A stretch of 64,000 bases of DNA, taken from NCBI RefSeq assembly GCF_002019645.1, contig NZ_KV917374.1, positions 1,143,452 through 1,207,451 on the forward strand, given 5' to 3'. The notes beneath the pieces are model-generated. The model searched no databases. It worked only from the letters and a program-made list of their open reading frames with translations, and was not told the DNA's origin. Each line of letters starts with the position of its first letter. Position 1 is the first letter of the stretch. Shown here piece by piece: positions 41,864-51,454 of this stretch. Made by a program: the position numbers and the translations under genes. The DNA is from Litchfieldia alkalitelluris (GTDB lineage Bacteria; Bacillota; Bacilli; Bacillales; Bacillaceae_L).

Positions 41864-43078
41864 TTAATGTGACTTTTTAAGATTATTATCCTGCTTTATA
41901 CCTTCTCCCCATTTCACCCCCTCAATCTTTTGACAGTCGAAGGTCGACACATGAAGATCATCCGTAAAATGGGCAAGGTTATCCTCAAGATTCATATTTA
42001 AAAATCTAGTAACATCCACAACAACTCCATTTACTAGAATACTGTGTAATGGATAATTTTCAGGAAGATCTTTAAAAATATGGCTGAATGCCCCGTTGGA
42101 ATTAATTGTTCCTTTTATTCTTTGTTTTAGCTCATTGTTTCTTAAAGCTAATTCATTTACTTCCTTTGAAAGATGCGAATAATGTTCTTCATCTTCGGTT
42201 CTTTTCTGCTTAAATTCCTGTAGTAGTTTGTTCTGATTAGCTACTTCTTGAGTTAATTGATCTTGGATATGTTTAACTTGTTTTATATGATGGGTGAGCT
42301 TTTCATTAATCTTATTTTGCTCATCAAATATTTGAGAATTCTTTGTAAAAACCTCTCCATGGTCTTTTAGATTGTTTAATATATCCTCAACCTTGGATCT
42401 TATATCTTCCATCTCTTTTGAGAGTTGGCTATGGGTAGATTTATAGTGATTTATATGATGAGCTAGTTTGCTGTTTATTTCCATTTGCTGATCTAGAATG
42501 TTAGTATGTTGCAATGCGACTCTTTCATAGTTTAAAAGTTGTTCAATTAATTGTTTTGCTTTAGCATGTTGATCGTCAAGCTCTTTCCTGAAGATGTTAA
42601 AGCACTCTTCCAACTGTTTTTCAACTATGTTTGGTATACGGTCTTGAATCTCTTGAATTTTTTGCTTTTGTGACGAGATCCTATTTGATTGCTGTGATAA
42701 CCGGTCTGTATGTGTTAAGGCGAGATTATTTAACCTCTGATAGAAGTTCCTGAGTTCGCTAAGTTGATCCATTTGGTTAACATATACTTCTTCATGACGT
42801 CTTAAAGTCTCTTGAACACTTAGATTAATGGAGTCCTGCTTACAAAAGTCATCTTTAACTCTTTGACTAAAAGCTAAGTACTCTTTTTTCATGCTGTCTA
42901 ATAACATCGTTAGTTGTTGGTTGAAAAATGCTTGCTCAAGATTTATTTTTTTTTGTTTTTTTATAAATTCTGAAGTACGGTTATAGTAGAACAAACGTTG
43001 ATTTCCAGCTTCATCTGTATGTTTAGTATCGGTAAAGAGTCTAGGGCTTACAAATTGTTCATCGCGATTCACTGACAA
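41864..43078 (-). CDS. Long coiled-coil protein with C-terminal ~55-aa domain
   Basis: Protein of 404 aa that is mostly coiled coil (about residues 35-330, with LDQQMEINSKLAHHINHYKS and a parallel FDEQNKINEKLTHHIKQVKH, showing internal duplication). It ends with the local domain (LPENYPLHSILVNGVVVDVT, then STFDCQKIEGVKWGEG). The (L/N)EKL-x-x-HIK phrase also occurs in the 284-aa protein, so the two share both parts. There is no signal peptide. A sigma-K type promoter lies 35 bp upstream. It could act as a scaffold for the small single-domain proteins; this is inferred. Confidence 0.62.
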   Translation of the reverse strand: MSVNRDEQFVSPRLFTDTKHTDEAGNQRLFYYNRTSEFIKKQKKINLEQAFFNQQLTMLLDSMKKEYLAFSQRVKDDFCKQDSINLSVQETLRRHEEVYVNQMDQLSELRNFYQRLNNLALTHTDRLSQQSNRISSQKQKIQEIQDRIPNIVEKQLEECFNIFRKELDDQHAKAKQLIEQLLNYERVALQHTNILDQQMEINSKLAHHINHYKSTHSQLSKEMEDIRSKVEDILNNLKDHGEVFTKNSQIFDEQNKINEKLTHHIKQVKHIQDQLTQEVANQNKLLQEFKQKRTEDEEHYSHLSKEVNELALRNNELKQRIKGTINSNGAFSHIFKDLPENYPLHSILVNGVVVDVTRFLNMNLEDNLAHFTDDLHVSTFDCQKIEGVKWGEGIKQDNNLKKSH

Positions 43079-43110
43079 GGTCCTTTTCTCCCCTTTATTT
43101 AAATTATGCT

Positions 43111-43140
43111 TATTATATGGATGGGGAGATAAAAAGGTGT
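43111..43140 (-). promoter_or_regulatory. Sigma-K type promoter for the coiled-coil gene
   Basis: On the minus strand ACAC (43137-43140), 17 bp, CATATAATA (43111-43119). Both the AC -35 and the CATANNNTA -10 of mother-cell sigma-K promoters are matched at the usual spacing. Confidence 0.6.
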
Positions 43141-43325
43141 CTGATCATGAAGCAGCAGGGATTCCTGAAATATGACAATTTTCACAAAATGGTTCAAATA
43201 AATAAACTATTTGTGATATAATAATAATCTCGTGTGAAACTAAGTTCATCAAACTTAGTGAGCTGAGTTTACTAGTTTTGAATAATGTTTGAAAAATAGA
43301 TTGATTTTATCTAATGAAATATATT

Positions 43326-43342
43326 TGTAATATAATTATAAT
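43326..43342 (+). promoter_or_regulatory. Possible WalR site upstream of the endopeptidase gene
   Basis: TGTAAT-ATAAT-TATAAT matches the WalR repeat TGTWAH-N5-TGTWAH with one mismatch. A related TTTGTGATATAATAATAAT lies about 110 bp further upstream. WalR is known to activate cwlO-type genes in Bacillus. The remaining 43120-43495 stretch is AT-rich with no other clear element. Confidence 0.35.
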
Positions 43343-43495
43343 CTATTTGTCTTTTTATGATGATATACTTCTAATTGTGGCAAATAAAGAAAAAAATTAG
43401 ATTATTTCATACATATTGGTAATATTCGTGTTTAATTCAATAAAATAGAATAGAATTTTCATAGATTAACTGAAATTGGGGAAAGAGGGAAGAGT

Positions 43496-44743
43496 GTGTT
43501 AAAGAAAAGGCTCTTAGTAATTAATACAGTACTTGCACTAGGATTGACAACGTTTTCAATACCAGCAGTAAACGCAGAAGAATTAACAAGCGATAGTCAG
43601 CAGAAATACACTCTCATCCAAGAAGAACGAACTGAAATCCAGGCAGAGCTATTAGCAGTTGTAGAAGAATTAACAAAAATACAACAAGAGATTAATGGAT
43701 TAAATGAACAAATCGAAAAAGTAGATCAAGCAATTGCTGATAATAATAAAATGATTGAAAAAACTGAAAAAGAGATAGAAGTAGCAGAAAGTGTAATTGA
43801 AGAGCTAGAAAAGGAAATGAGCGTACTTCAAGAAGGAATTGATCGCCGTTTTGGTATTTTAAAAGAGCGTGCAATTACACTACAGCAAAGTGGCGGTAGT
43901 GTAATTTATCTTGAGGTGTTAGCAGGTTCTTCAAGCTTTAGTGATTTTATCGATCGTGTCTTCGCTGTAATGACGATTGCACAATCAGATGCCGATTTGC
44001 TAGCACAGCAAGAAGCCGATCAGCAGGAATTGAAGGACAAGCAGGCTATCGCGTTGAAAAAAATAGAAGATTTAACTGCGATGAAAACGGAATTTGAAGG
44101 AATGCAAGCGCAGATAAAGGAACAAAAGAAAGAAAATGATGCGCTTAAAGAAGAACTAAAAGAGATGGAAAATGAAAGTCTAGCTTTTTTAGAAGAGCTA
44201 CAGAATAAAGATAATGAGTTAGCTCAAAAAGCTATCGCTATTCAACAAAGTATAAGTCCTAAAAAAGAAGCAACATCTTCAGGTGGAACTTCTTCTATAA
44301 AACCAAACACCCAGATAGGTAGTGTTGTGGTACAAGCACCATCAGCCAAAGTGTCATCTAGTTTAAGAGAAGCGATTGAGGATTCATATAAATATATTGG
44401 CAATTCCGTTTATGTTTTTGGTGGTGGACGAACTGCCTATGATATTGCAAACGGTCGATTTGATTGCTCTGGATATGTATCATATGTTTTCCGCCAGGCA
44501 GGAAAAAGCATCGGTGGTAGCACTGATTCTATTAAATATGCAGGACGCCAAATTTCAACTAAAGATATGCAATATGGTGATCTAGTATTCTTTGATACGT
44601 ATAAAAAAGATGGACATGTTGGAATTTATATCGGTGGAGGAAAGTTTATTGGCTCACAAAGCTCAACTGGAGTAGCCATCGCTGATATGACAACAGGTTA
44701 TTGGAAGCAAAAATTTAACGGACGAGTTGTACGCGTGAATTAA
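43496..44743 (+). CDS. CwlO-like NlpC/P60 peptidoglycan endopeptidase
   Basis: Secreted DL-endopeptidase of 415 aa. Signal peptide (about residues 1-27, ending VNA), a PcsB/CwlO-type coiled coil (about 30-245), a Ser/Thr-rich linker, and an NlpC/P60 domain (about 285-415) with catalytic Cys324 in FDCSGYV and histidine in DGHVGIYIGGGKFIG. Enzymes of this type cut gamma-D-Glu-mDAP bonds during wall elongation and are activated by FtsEX. A GTG start follows GAGGGAAG. A terminator ends this single-gene unit. Confidence 0.9.
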   Translation: MLKKRLLVINTVLALGLTTFSIPAVNAEELTSDSQQKYTLIQEERTEIQAELLAVVEELTKIQQEINGLNEQIEKVDQAIADNNKMIEKTEKEIEVAESVIEELEKEMSVLQEGIDRRFGILKERAITLQQSGGSVIYLEVLAGSSSFSDFIDRVFAVMTIAQSDADLLAQQEADQQELKDKQAIALKKIEDLTAMKTEFEGMQAQIKEQKKENDALKEELKEMENESLAFLEELQNKDNELAQKAIAIQQSISPKKEATSSGGTSSIKPNTQIGSVVVQAPSAKVSSSLREAIEDSYKYIGNSVYVFGGGRTAYDIANGRFDCSGYVSYVFRQAGKSIGGSTDSIKYAGRQISTKDMQYGDLVFFDTYKKDGHVGIYIGGGKFIGSQSSTGVAIADMTTGYWKQKFNGRVVRVN

Positions 44744-44746
44744 TAC

Positions 44747-44800
44747 TAAAAAAAGCTGCTTGATGAGGTTTCAATTACTTCATTAAGCAGCTTTTTTACT
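44747..44800 (+). terminator. Terminator after the endopeptidase gene
   Basis: AAAAAGCTGCTTGATGA pairs with TCATTAAGCAGCTTTTT, followed by more T. Confidence 0.9.
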
Positions 44801-44902
44801 TTTTGAAATTAAATCAGGCTAGCTTAACAGTGTCCGATTTGGAATCTTGTAATTTGATTTTAGGCAGACTTCCAAGTTAATTAATATTGTATCAAGGAGA
44901 AT

Positions 44903-45073
44903 GAAAATGTTTTGCTTACCTTGTGTGGAATGAGCGGAGAGCCACTTGACTCCTGTGGGATATGCGGTTGACGTGAGACCCCGCAGGAGCGAAAACGACG
45001 AGGAGGCTCACGCACCGCCCCACGGAAAGCTAGTGGCTCGCAGCGATTGGAACTCGCTAGCCTAAGTATTTTC
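44903..45073. repeat. Palindromic dispersed repeat A, copy 1
   Basis: About 170 bp bounded by GAAAAT and ATTTTC with nested inverted segments: ATGAGC/(GC)GAT, GCCACTTG...TAGTGGC, CTCCTG(T/C)GGG...CCCCGCAGGAG and GAGGAGGCTCACG. The core is shared with copies at 51.2, 54.0, 54.5 and 61.4 kb. It contains no ORF. It is GC-richer than its surroundings. Confidence 0.85.
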
Positions 45074-45142
45074 AGATAATCACTTGGTATATAATCAGGT
45101 CTCTTAGTGACGGAAAGTCATCCCTATTATCTTCAGGGTTAC

Positions 45143-45544
45143 CTAGCTCTGAATCACTTTAACTGCAAATCTGCGGTTCCTTGGTCCATCAAACTCACAA
45201 AAATAAACCCCTTGCCATGTCCCTAACAATAATTTCCCACCTGAAATGATCAGTGTTTGAGAATGACCAACCGTACTGGTTTTTAAATGCGCTGCCGTAT
45301 TTCCTTCCATATGCCGATCCTTTTGGTGATGCCAAGGATAGACTTCATCAAACCTTCTTAACATATCAATCTTTACATCTGGATCAGCGTTCTCATTTAC
45401 TGTAATACCAGCAGTTGTATGTAAGGATGACACAACGATAATTCCTTCAGAGACCCCTTGTTTTTTTAACCATCCATTAATAGTAGCCGTAATTTCAATC
45501 ATTTGGTCACGTGAATGTGTTTTTAATTCGAAAAGATGTTCCAT
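45143..45544 (-). CDS. YjbQ/UPF0047 family protein
   Basis: Protein of 133 aa of the widespread UPF0047 (YjbQ) family, proposed to have thiamin-phosphate-synthase-like activity in some bacteria but of unsettled role. Conserved stretches are [20 protein letters not shown] near residue 40, [13 protein letters not shown] near 88 and [16 protein letters not shown] near 107, which hold the family's metal-site histidines. The start at 45544 lies eight bases after GGAGG; an in-frame codon at 45559 overlaps it. Single gene on the minus strand. Confidence 0.88.
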   Translation of the reverse strand: MEHLFELKTHSRDQMIEITATINGWLKKQGVSEGIIVVSSLHTTAGITVNENADPDVKIDMLRRFDEVYPWHHQKDRHMEGNTAAHLKTSTVGHSQTLIISGGKLLLGTWQGVYFCEFDGPRNRRFAVKVIQS

Positions 45545-45728
45545 ATAACATACCTCCATGTTGATTCGTATTCATAACTAATAACAAAAGATGGAGCGTA
45601 AAACAAGTTCCATTTTTATTTTTCCCTTGAAATCAATCCTTATATTTGACATTTCAGGCAATCCAACTAAAAATAGGTAAATAGGTGAATAATTTAGTTA
45701 GTTAACTATTTTTTGAGGAAGTGAACTG

Positions 45729-47456
45729 ATGTTAGCCATGTTTAAATATTTGAAGGGCTATACCTTGCAAATAATAGGTATAGTAGTTTTTACATTAGCG
45801 GGAAGTGTGTTGGAGTTATATCTACCAACATTGATGGCTGATGTCGTCGATATTGGAATTGTGAATAATGATATGCCATTTATATTGCAAACTGGAGGAT
45901 GGATGATTGTTTGCGCACTTGCAGCTATACTTTTCACAATCGCCGTATCTTACTTTTCTTCAAAGGTTGCCTTAGGCTTTGGGAGAGATGTAAGAAGGAG
46001 TTTGTTTATACATGTTGAAAACTTCTCACTTCAATCATTTGATAAAATCGGACCAGCTTCGCTGATTACAAGAACAACAAATGATGTGAAGCAAATCCAA
46101 GATGTATTAAATATGATGCTGAGAATGATGACTAGAGCACCATTAATGCTAGTTGGTGGAATTATCCTTGCAGTATCAAGGGATCCAGTGTTATCACTTG
46201 TGTTTTTAGGAGCATTACCTCTTTTAGCACTTTCTATATTTCTCATTTCTAGAAAGGCAATCCCATATTTTACGTCACTTCAAAAGAAAACTGATCGTTT
46301 GAACTTAATTTTAAGAGAAGGACTTATAGGCATAAGGGTTGTTCGAGCCTTTAATCGTGTTAGTTTTGAAAAACAACGATTTAATGAAGCCAATGAAGAC
46401 TTTCGTGATACGGGTATTAAGGTTAATAAGCTAATGGCCTTGTTATTTCCAATGATGATGATCATGATGAACTTTACAAATATTGCAATTGTTTGGTTTG
46501 GGGCAATTAGAATAGATGCAGGATTAATGCAAGTAGGGAATCTAATGGCTTTTCTACAATACGCGATGATGATTTTAATGTCACTAATCATGTTATCATT
46601 GGCGTTTATCATGATTCCTAGGGCACAAGCATCAGCAAAAAGAATTAACGAAATTCTGACGTTAGAAGCGGAGATTAAGGATCCGGAGAATCCTGAAAAA
46701 GATTTGAATGTTAAAGGACAAGTTGAATTTAAGAATGTTACATTTCGTTATCAAGGAGCAGAAAAACCGGCGATCGAAAATATATCCTTTCATGCAAAAG
46801 CGGGGGAGACTACTGCAATTATAGGAAGTACTGGTGCGGGAAAATCAACATTGGTAAAGCTCATCCCACGCTTTTATGATATTGAGGAAGGCTCTATCCT
46901 AGTAGATGGAGTAGATGTAAGAAATATGACACAACAAAGCCTTCGAAATAAGCTAGGTTATGTTCCCCAAAAAGCAGCGTTATTTAAAGGAACTATAGCT
47001 GAAAACATTAAATTTGGTAAAACGGATGCAAATGAGAGCGAGATCATCCAAGCACTCACAACCGCTCAAGCTCTTCAATTTGTGAATGAGTATGATGAGG
47101 GCGTAGAGACCATTGTTGAACAAGGCGGAGCGAATTTATCAGGTGGACAGAAACAGCGACTTTCAATTGCACGAGCGTTAATTCGCAAACCTGAAATTTA
47201 TTTATTTGATGATAGCTTCTCTGCACTGGATTATAAAACAGATGCGAAGTTACGTGAGGCATTAAAGCAGGAAACAAAGGAAGCAACGATTATTTTAGTT
47301 GCTCAAAGAGTAAACACAGTAATCGTTGCTGATAAAATAATTGTGTTAAATCAAGGCAAGATTTCTGGAATGGGAACTCATGAAGAGCTTTTAAAAGAAA
47401 ATGAGGTTTACCAAGAGATTGTTGCATCTCAACATGTCGAGGAGGTGGGCGCATGA
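45729..47456 (+). CDS. Heterodimeric ABC exporter, first half-transporter
   Basis: Half-transporter of 575 aa: six-helix exporter membrane domain (about residues 1-315) plus ATPase. Motifs: Walker A GSTGAGKST, signature NLSGGQKQR, Walker B IYLFDDSFSALD, where the catalytic Glu is replaced by Asp. That substitution marks the degenerate site of heterodimeric type IV exporters such as BmrC/BmrD or YfiB/YfiC; the partner encoded next has the intact Glu. Substrates are typically drugs or lipids, unknown here. The two genes overlap by 4 bp. An imperfect palindrome TTAGTTAGTTAACTA (near 45696) lies between the promoter region and the start. Confidence 0.9.
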   Translation: MLAMFKYLKGYTLQIIGIVVFTLAGSVLELYLPTLMADVVDIGIVNNDMPFILQTGGWMIVCALAAILFTIAVSYFSSKVALGFGRDVRRSLFIHVENFSLQSFDKIGPASLITRTTNDVKQIQDVLNMMLRMMTRAPLMLVGGIILAVSRDPVLSLVFLGALPLLALSIFLISRKAIPYFTSLQKKTDRLNLILREGLIGIRVVRAFNRVSFEKQRFNEANEDFRDTGIKVNKLMALLFPMMMIMMNFTNIAIVWFGAIRIDAGLMQVGNLMAFLQYAMMILMSLIMLSLAFIMIPRAQASAKRINEILTLEAEIKDPENPEKDLNVKGQVEFKNVTFRYQGAEKPAIENISFHAKAGETTAIIGSTGAGKSTLVKLIPRFYDIEEGSILVDGVDVRNMTQQSLRNKLGYVPQKAALFKGTIAENIKFGKTDANESEIIQALTTAQALQFVNEYDEGVETIVEQGGANLSGGQKQRLSIARALIRKPEIYLFDDSFSALDYKTDAKLREALKQETKEATIILVAQRVNTVIVADKIIVLNQGKISGMGTHEELLKENEVYQEIVASQHVEEVGA

Positions 47457-49303
47457 AAAACAAGGTAGGAAAAGGCTCTTCAACCTCAAAAATGAAAGGG
47501 ATGGGTCCTGGGCCTGGTCCGATGGGATCAGGAGAAAAACCGAAAGAATTTAAGAGAACACTATTCTGCTTGTTAGCTTATTTAAAACCTAGAAAAGGTC
47601 GGCTTGTTCTTGTAGCGATTGCTGCGATATTTTCTACTGTTTTTAATGTGATCAGTCCAAAGCTTCTCGGTGATGTAACTACGTCATTATTTTCTAGCTA
47701 TACGAATGATGTACGGGTTGATTTTGAGTTTATTGGAAGAATTGTCTTCATGTTAATTGGATTATATATTTTTTCAGCCCTATTTTCGTACATTCAACAA
47801 TATATCATGGCAGGTGTTTCACAAAAAACGAGTGCTGAAATTCGAGAGGCTGTAAATGAAAAGTTATCAAGATTGCCGTTGAAATACTTTGATCAACATT
47901 CACATGGAGATGTCCTTAGTAGAGCAGTAAATGATATTGATAATATTAATAACTCCTTACAGCAAGCTCTTTCTCAACTAATCACATCAATCATTTCAAT
48001 CCTTGGTATTTTAATTATGATGCTTATCATTAGCCCATGGCTAACTCTTGTTACATTAATTTCATTTCCATTAAGCATGCTTGCAATTCGATTTGTTGCC
48101 TCTTTTTCTCAAAAGCATTTTATTGGTCAGCAACATGAATTAGGAACAATTAATGGTCATATTGAAGAAATGTTTTCCAATCATCAAATTGTTAAGTCAT
48201 TTGGACATGAAAAATCTGCAATCGAACAATTTGATAAAATCAATGACCGACTTTATAAATCAGGATGGCAAGCTCAATTTTACTCAGGCTTGATGATGCC
48301 ACTTATGATTTTTGTGGGGAACTTAAGTTATGTGTTTGTTAGTATTGCGGGTGGTTTTCTTGTATTAAATGGAAGTATTCGACTTGGTGATGTTCAAGCC
48401 TTTATTCAATATTCACAGCAACTATCACAACCGATGGCGCAGGCAGCAGGTATTGCAAATATGATTCAAGCAGCGATTGCTTCTGCTGAACGGGTATTTT
48501 CTCTTTTAGATGAAAATGAAGAAGAAAAAGAGGAGCCGCTTCAAACAGATATGAACAGAATTGAAGGGCATATTACCTTCAATCATGTTCGATTTGGTTA
48601 TGAAAAGAATAAACCAATTATTAAGGATCTAACTCTTGATGTCAAAGCAGGACAAACGGTGGCAATTGTTGGACCTACTGGGGCGGGTAAAACAACAATC
48701 ATTAACTTACTCATGAGATTTTATCAGATTGACGCTGGAAGAATCCTTGTAGATGGAATCGATATGAACGATATGTCTCGAGAGCAGGTACGGTCACTTT
48801 TTGCAATGGTTCTTCAGGACACATGGCTATTCAATGGGACCATTAAAGAAAATATATTGTATGGCCGTGAGAATGCATCAGAAAATGAAATCATTAGTGC
48901 AGCAAAAAGTGCATATGCAGATGAATTTATTCGGACATTGCCAGATGGGTATGAAACTATGTTAGGTGAAGATGCAACAAATATTTCGCAAGGCCAACGC
49001 CAGCTTTTAACAATAGCAAGAGCGATCTTGGCTGATCCTAAAATCCTCATTTTAGATGAGGCAACAAGTAATGTTGATACCCGAACAGAGATGAATATTC
49101 AAAAAGCGATGAATAAATTAATGAAGGGAAGAACAAGCTTTGTGATTGCCCATCGACTATCAACAATTAGAGGAGCTGACATGATCCTAGTTATGAACAA
49201 CGGCGAGGTTATTGAAAAAGGCTCACATAATGAGTTGCTAAGTCAAAATGGGTTTTATGCCGAATTATATCACTCTCAATTATCAAGAAGTATCGCGAAC
49301 TAA
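47453..49303 (+). CDS. Heterodimeric ABC exporter, second half-transporter
   Basis: Half-transporter of 616 aa, partner of the preceding one. A Gly/Pro/Met-rich N-terminal extension (GMGPGPGPMGSGEKP) precedes the six-helix domain (about residues 40-345) and ATPase. Walker A is GPTGAGKTT, the signature is NISQGQRQ (weaker than LSGGQ) and Walker B is ILILDEATSNVD with the catalytic Glu. Together the two subunits give one consensus and one degenerate ATP site, as known for this class. GGAGGTG lies upstream of the ATG within the first gene. Confidence 0.9.
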   Translation: MKNKVGKGSSTSKMKGMGPGPGPMGSGEKPKEFKRTLFCLLAYLKPRKGRLVLVAIAAIFSTVFNVISPKLLGDVTTSLFSSYTNDVRVDFEFIGRIVFMLIGLYIFSALFSYIQQYIMAGVSQKTSAEIREAVNEKLSRLPLKYFDQHSHGDVLSRAVNDIDNINNSLQQALSQLITSIISILGILIMMLIISPWLTLVTLISFPLSMLAIRFVASFSQKHFIGQQHELGTINGHIEEMFSNHQIVKSFGHEKSAIEQFDKINDRLYKSGWQAQFYSGLMMPLMIFVGNLSYVFVSIAGGFLVLNGSIRLGDVQAFIQYSQQLSQPMAQAAGIANMIQAAIASAERVFSLLDENEEEKEEPLQTDMNRIEGHITFNHVRFGYEKNKPIIKDLTLDVKAGQTVAIVGPTGAGKTTIINLLMRFYQIDAGRILVDGIDMNDMSREQVRSLFAMVLQDTWLFNGTIKENILYGRENASENEIISAAKSAYADEFIRTLPDGYETMLGEDATNISQGQRQLLTIARAILADPKILILDEATSNVDTRTEMNIQKAMNKLMKGRTSFVIAHRLSTIRGADMILVMNNGEVIEKGSHNELLSQNGFYAELYHSQLSRSIAN

Positions 49304-49312
49304 AGTGACACT

Positions 49313-49348
49313 CAATCTGTCTAATAATACATAGGCAGATTTCTTTCC
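49313..49348 (+). terminator. Terminator after the ABC exporter genes
   Basis: AATCTG-CTA pairs with TAG-CAGATT, followed by TCTTT. Moderate strength. Confidence 0.65.
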
Positions 49349-49421
49349 TGTTTAAGAATTGTTGTGATAAAGTGCATTGTTGATTGAATCAGTATTGTAT
49401 AATTTTATGTGTTTCTTAGAC

Positions 49422-49472
49422 TTGGATCGCAGCTCATGGAACTCCACAACCAAAGTTATTTTCAGGGTAGAC
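49422..49472. repeat. Truncated 3' end of repeat A
   Basis: TTGGATCGCAGCTCATGGAA...ATTTTCAGGGTAGAC is the right end of repeat A as seen at 54.2 and 54.6 kb. The rest of the element is missing. It lies in the leader of the following MFS gene. Confidence 0.75.
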
Positions 49473-49537
49473 CTAATATACATGATTACTATATATCCAG
49501 GAGAAAATGTAATTGTTCGACTAAAGGAGGAGTTGGC

Positions 49538-51019
49538 TTGGATACATCAGGCTTAACAGCAAATGAAGGTAAAGATATAAAAGAAATTAAACGAAAGCCT
49601 ATTATGATTTCGTTAATCATAGGAGCATTTTTCGCAATATTAAATGAAACATTATTAAACGTTGCTTTTACTGATTTAATTCATGAATTTCAAGTTGATG
49701 CTCCAACGATACAGTGGTTAGCGACAGGATTTATGTTAGTTGTAGGAGTACTCGTACCAATAACAGCATTATTAACTAGCTGGTTTACAACAAGACAAAT
49801 GTTTATTGGGGCTATGATAGTGTTTACAATTGGAACAATAATCTGTGGCATTGCGCCTAATTTTTCCACTTTACTAATTGGACGCCTTATTCAAGCGTGT
49901 GGAACAGGATTGTTAATGCCAGTAATGATGAATACGATTCTTTTAATTTATCCACCACACCAAAGAGGAGGAGCCATGGGGACAGTTGGATTGGTTATCA
50001 TGTTTGCTCCAGCAATTGGACCGACAATCTCAGGGATTATTCTTGAAGCGTTAAATTGGCGTTGGCTATTTTATATTGTCATTCCATTTGCTATTTTCTC
50101 TATTGCGTTTGCAAGTGTATATCTTAAAAACGTATCAGAGGTAACAAAGCCAAAAGTTGATTTTGTCTCTGTAATATTATCTACACTAGGTTTTGGTGGA
50201 ATTGTTTTCGGATTTAGTAGTGCGGGAGAAGGAAGTGCTGGATGGACACACCCTGAGGTTTACTTAGCAATTATTATTGGTTTTATCTCACTCATTCTGT
50301 TTGTTTGGAGACAATTACGTCTAGAGGAACCAATGTTAGATGTAAGAGTATTTAAATATCCAATGTTTGCATTGACTACTATTTTATTAATTATTTCAAT
50401 GATGACCTTATTTTCAACCATTATTCTCTTACCAATGCTATTACGAGGGGGCCTTGCATTCTCAGCATTTATGACAGGAATTGCACTCCTACCAGGTGGA
50501 CTTATCAATGGGTTAATTTCACCAGTAACAGGCCGTCTATTTGATAAATATGGGCCCAGAAAGCTAGTTATTCCTGGTACACTCATTTTAGTTATAACGA
50601 TGTGGTTTTTCTCGAATATATCAATGGAAACTTCATTGTTCACATTCATTATTCTTCATACGTTTTTATCGATCGGAATTGCTATGATTATGATGCCAAC
50701 ACAAACAAATGGGTTGAATCAACTGAACAGAAAGCATTATCCACATGGAACTGCCATATTAAACACATTACAACAGGTAGCGGCCGCAATTGGTGTAGCA
50801 TTTTTTGTAAGCATCATGTCTACGGGACAAGACATCTACCTGAATCAATCTAATGACCCAACATCAACCAACGAACTAGCTCAATCGTTGATTTCTGGTG
50901 TGAAATTGGCGTTTACTGTTGGTCTAGGGTTCGCAATCATTGGATTGATATTAGCCTTTTTTATAAAAAGAACAATCTCACCAGAATCTGCAGACGAAGT
51001 GAAAGTTCATCAACATTAA
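49538..51019 (+). CDS. DHA2-family MFS drug exporter
   Basis: Integral membrane proton-driven exporter of 493 aa with about 14 helices, close to LmrB/EmrB-type DHA2 transporters: ATGFMLVVGVLVPITALLTS near residue 63, GRLIQACGTGLLMPVMMNT near 115 (motif C region) and GPTISGIILEALNWRWLFY near 155. The TTG start at 49538 is supported by AAAGGAGG seven bases upstream. Reading further upstream to 49409 would run through a repeat A fragment, which argues against a longer protein. Substrate unknown. Confidence 0.87.
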   Translation: MDTSGLTANEGKDIKEIKRKPIMISLIIGAFFAILNETLLNVAFTDLIHEFQVDAPTIQWLATGFMLVVGVLVPITALLTSWFTTRQMFIGAMIVFTIGTIICGIAPNFSTLLIGRLIQACGTGLLMPVMMNTILLIYPPHQRGGAMGTVGLVIMFAPAIGPTISGIILEALNWRWLFYIVIPFAIFSIAFASVYLKNVSEVTKPKVDFVSVILSTLGFGGIVFGFSSAGEGSAGWTHPEVYLAIIIGFISLILFVWRQLRLEEPMLDVRVFKYPMFALTTILLIISMMTLFSTIILLPMLLRGGLAFSAFMTGIALLPGGLINGLISPVTGRLFDKYGPRKLVIPGTLILVITMWFFSNISMETSLFTFIILHTFLSIGIAMIMMPTQTNGLNQLNRKHYPHGTAILNTLQQVAAAIGVAFFVSIMSTGQDIYLNQSNDPTSTNELAQSLISGVKLAFTVGLGFAIIGLILAFFIKRTISPESADEVKVHQH

Positions 51020-51023
51020 TCTT

Positions 51024-51062
51024 AAATCCTCTATAAGTAGAAATACTTGTAGGGATTTTCTA
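51024..51062 (+). terminator. Terminator after the MFS gene
   Basis: AATCC-CTA-AAGT pairs with ACTT-TAG-GGATT and ends in TTTTCT. Confidence 0.7.
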
Positions 51063-51183
51063 AAAGTAAATCGCATGCAAAATAGATTACACTTTAAATA
51101 TGAAAATAGTGTACTCACCTAGTGTTGAATCCAATGGATTTGATACAATTGCTGAAGTAAAAGCAAGACGGAAGTGATCGTTT

Positions 51184-51338
51184 CACCTAGTGTGGAATGA
51201 GCGAAGAGCCACTCGACTCCTGCGGGATATGCGGTCAGCGTGAGACCCCGCAGGAGCAGCAAGCGACGAGGAGGCTCACGAACCGCCCCGCGGAAAGCGA
51301 GTGGATCACATAGCGAATGGAACTCATAAACCTAGGTG
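51184..51338. repeat. Palindromic dispersed repeat A, copy 2
   Basis: About 155 bp between CACCTAG and CTAGGTG. It contains the core ATGAGCGAAGAGCCACTCGA, ACTCCTGCGGGATATGCGG, CCCCGCAGGAGC, GAGGAGGCTCACG and GCGGAAAGCGAGTGG. Compensating changes (CACTCG/CGAGTG here against CACTTG/CAAGTG in copies at 54 kb) keep the pairing, which suggests selection on structure. The rest of 51063-51454 is AT-rich without recognised features. Confidence 0.85.
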
Positions 51339-51454
51339 TTTTTAGGATAGACTTTAAGATAATTTTGGACCATTATAAGATATAATAAGAACATATACAT
51401 AGATAGATAACATTACAATCTTAATAAAACTTAGAATGGGAGAGGTACCTTAAT

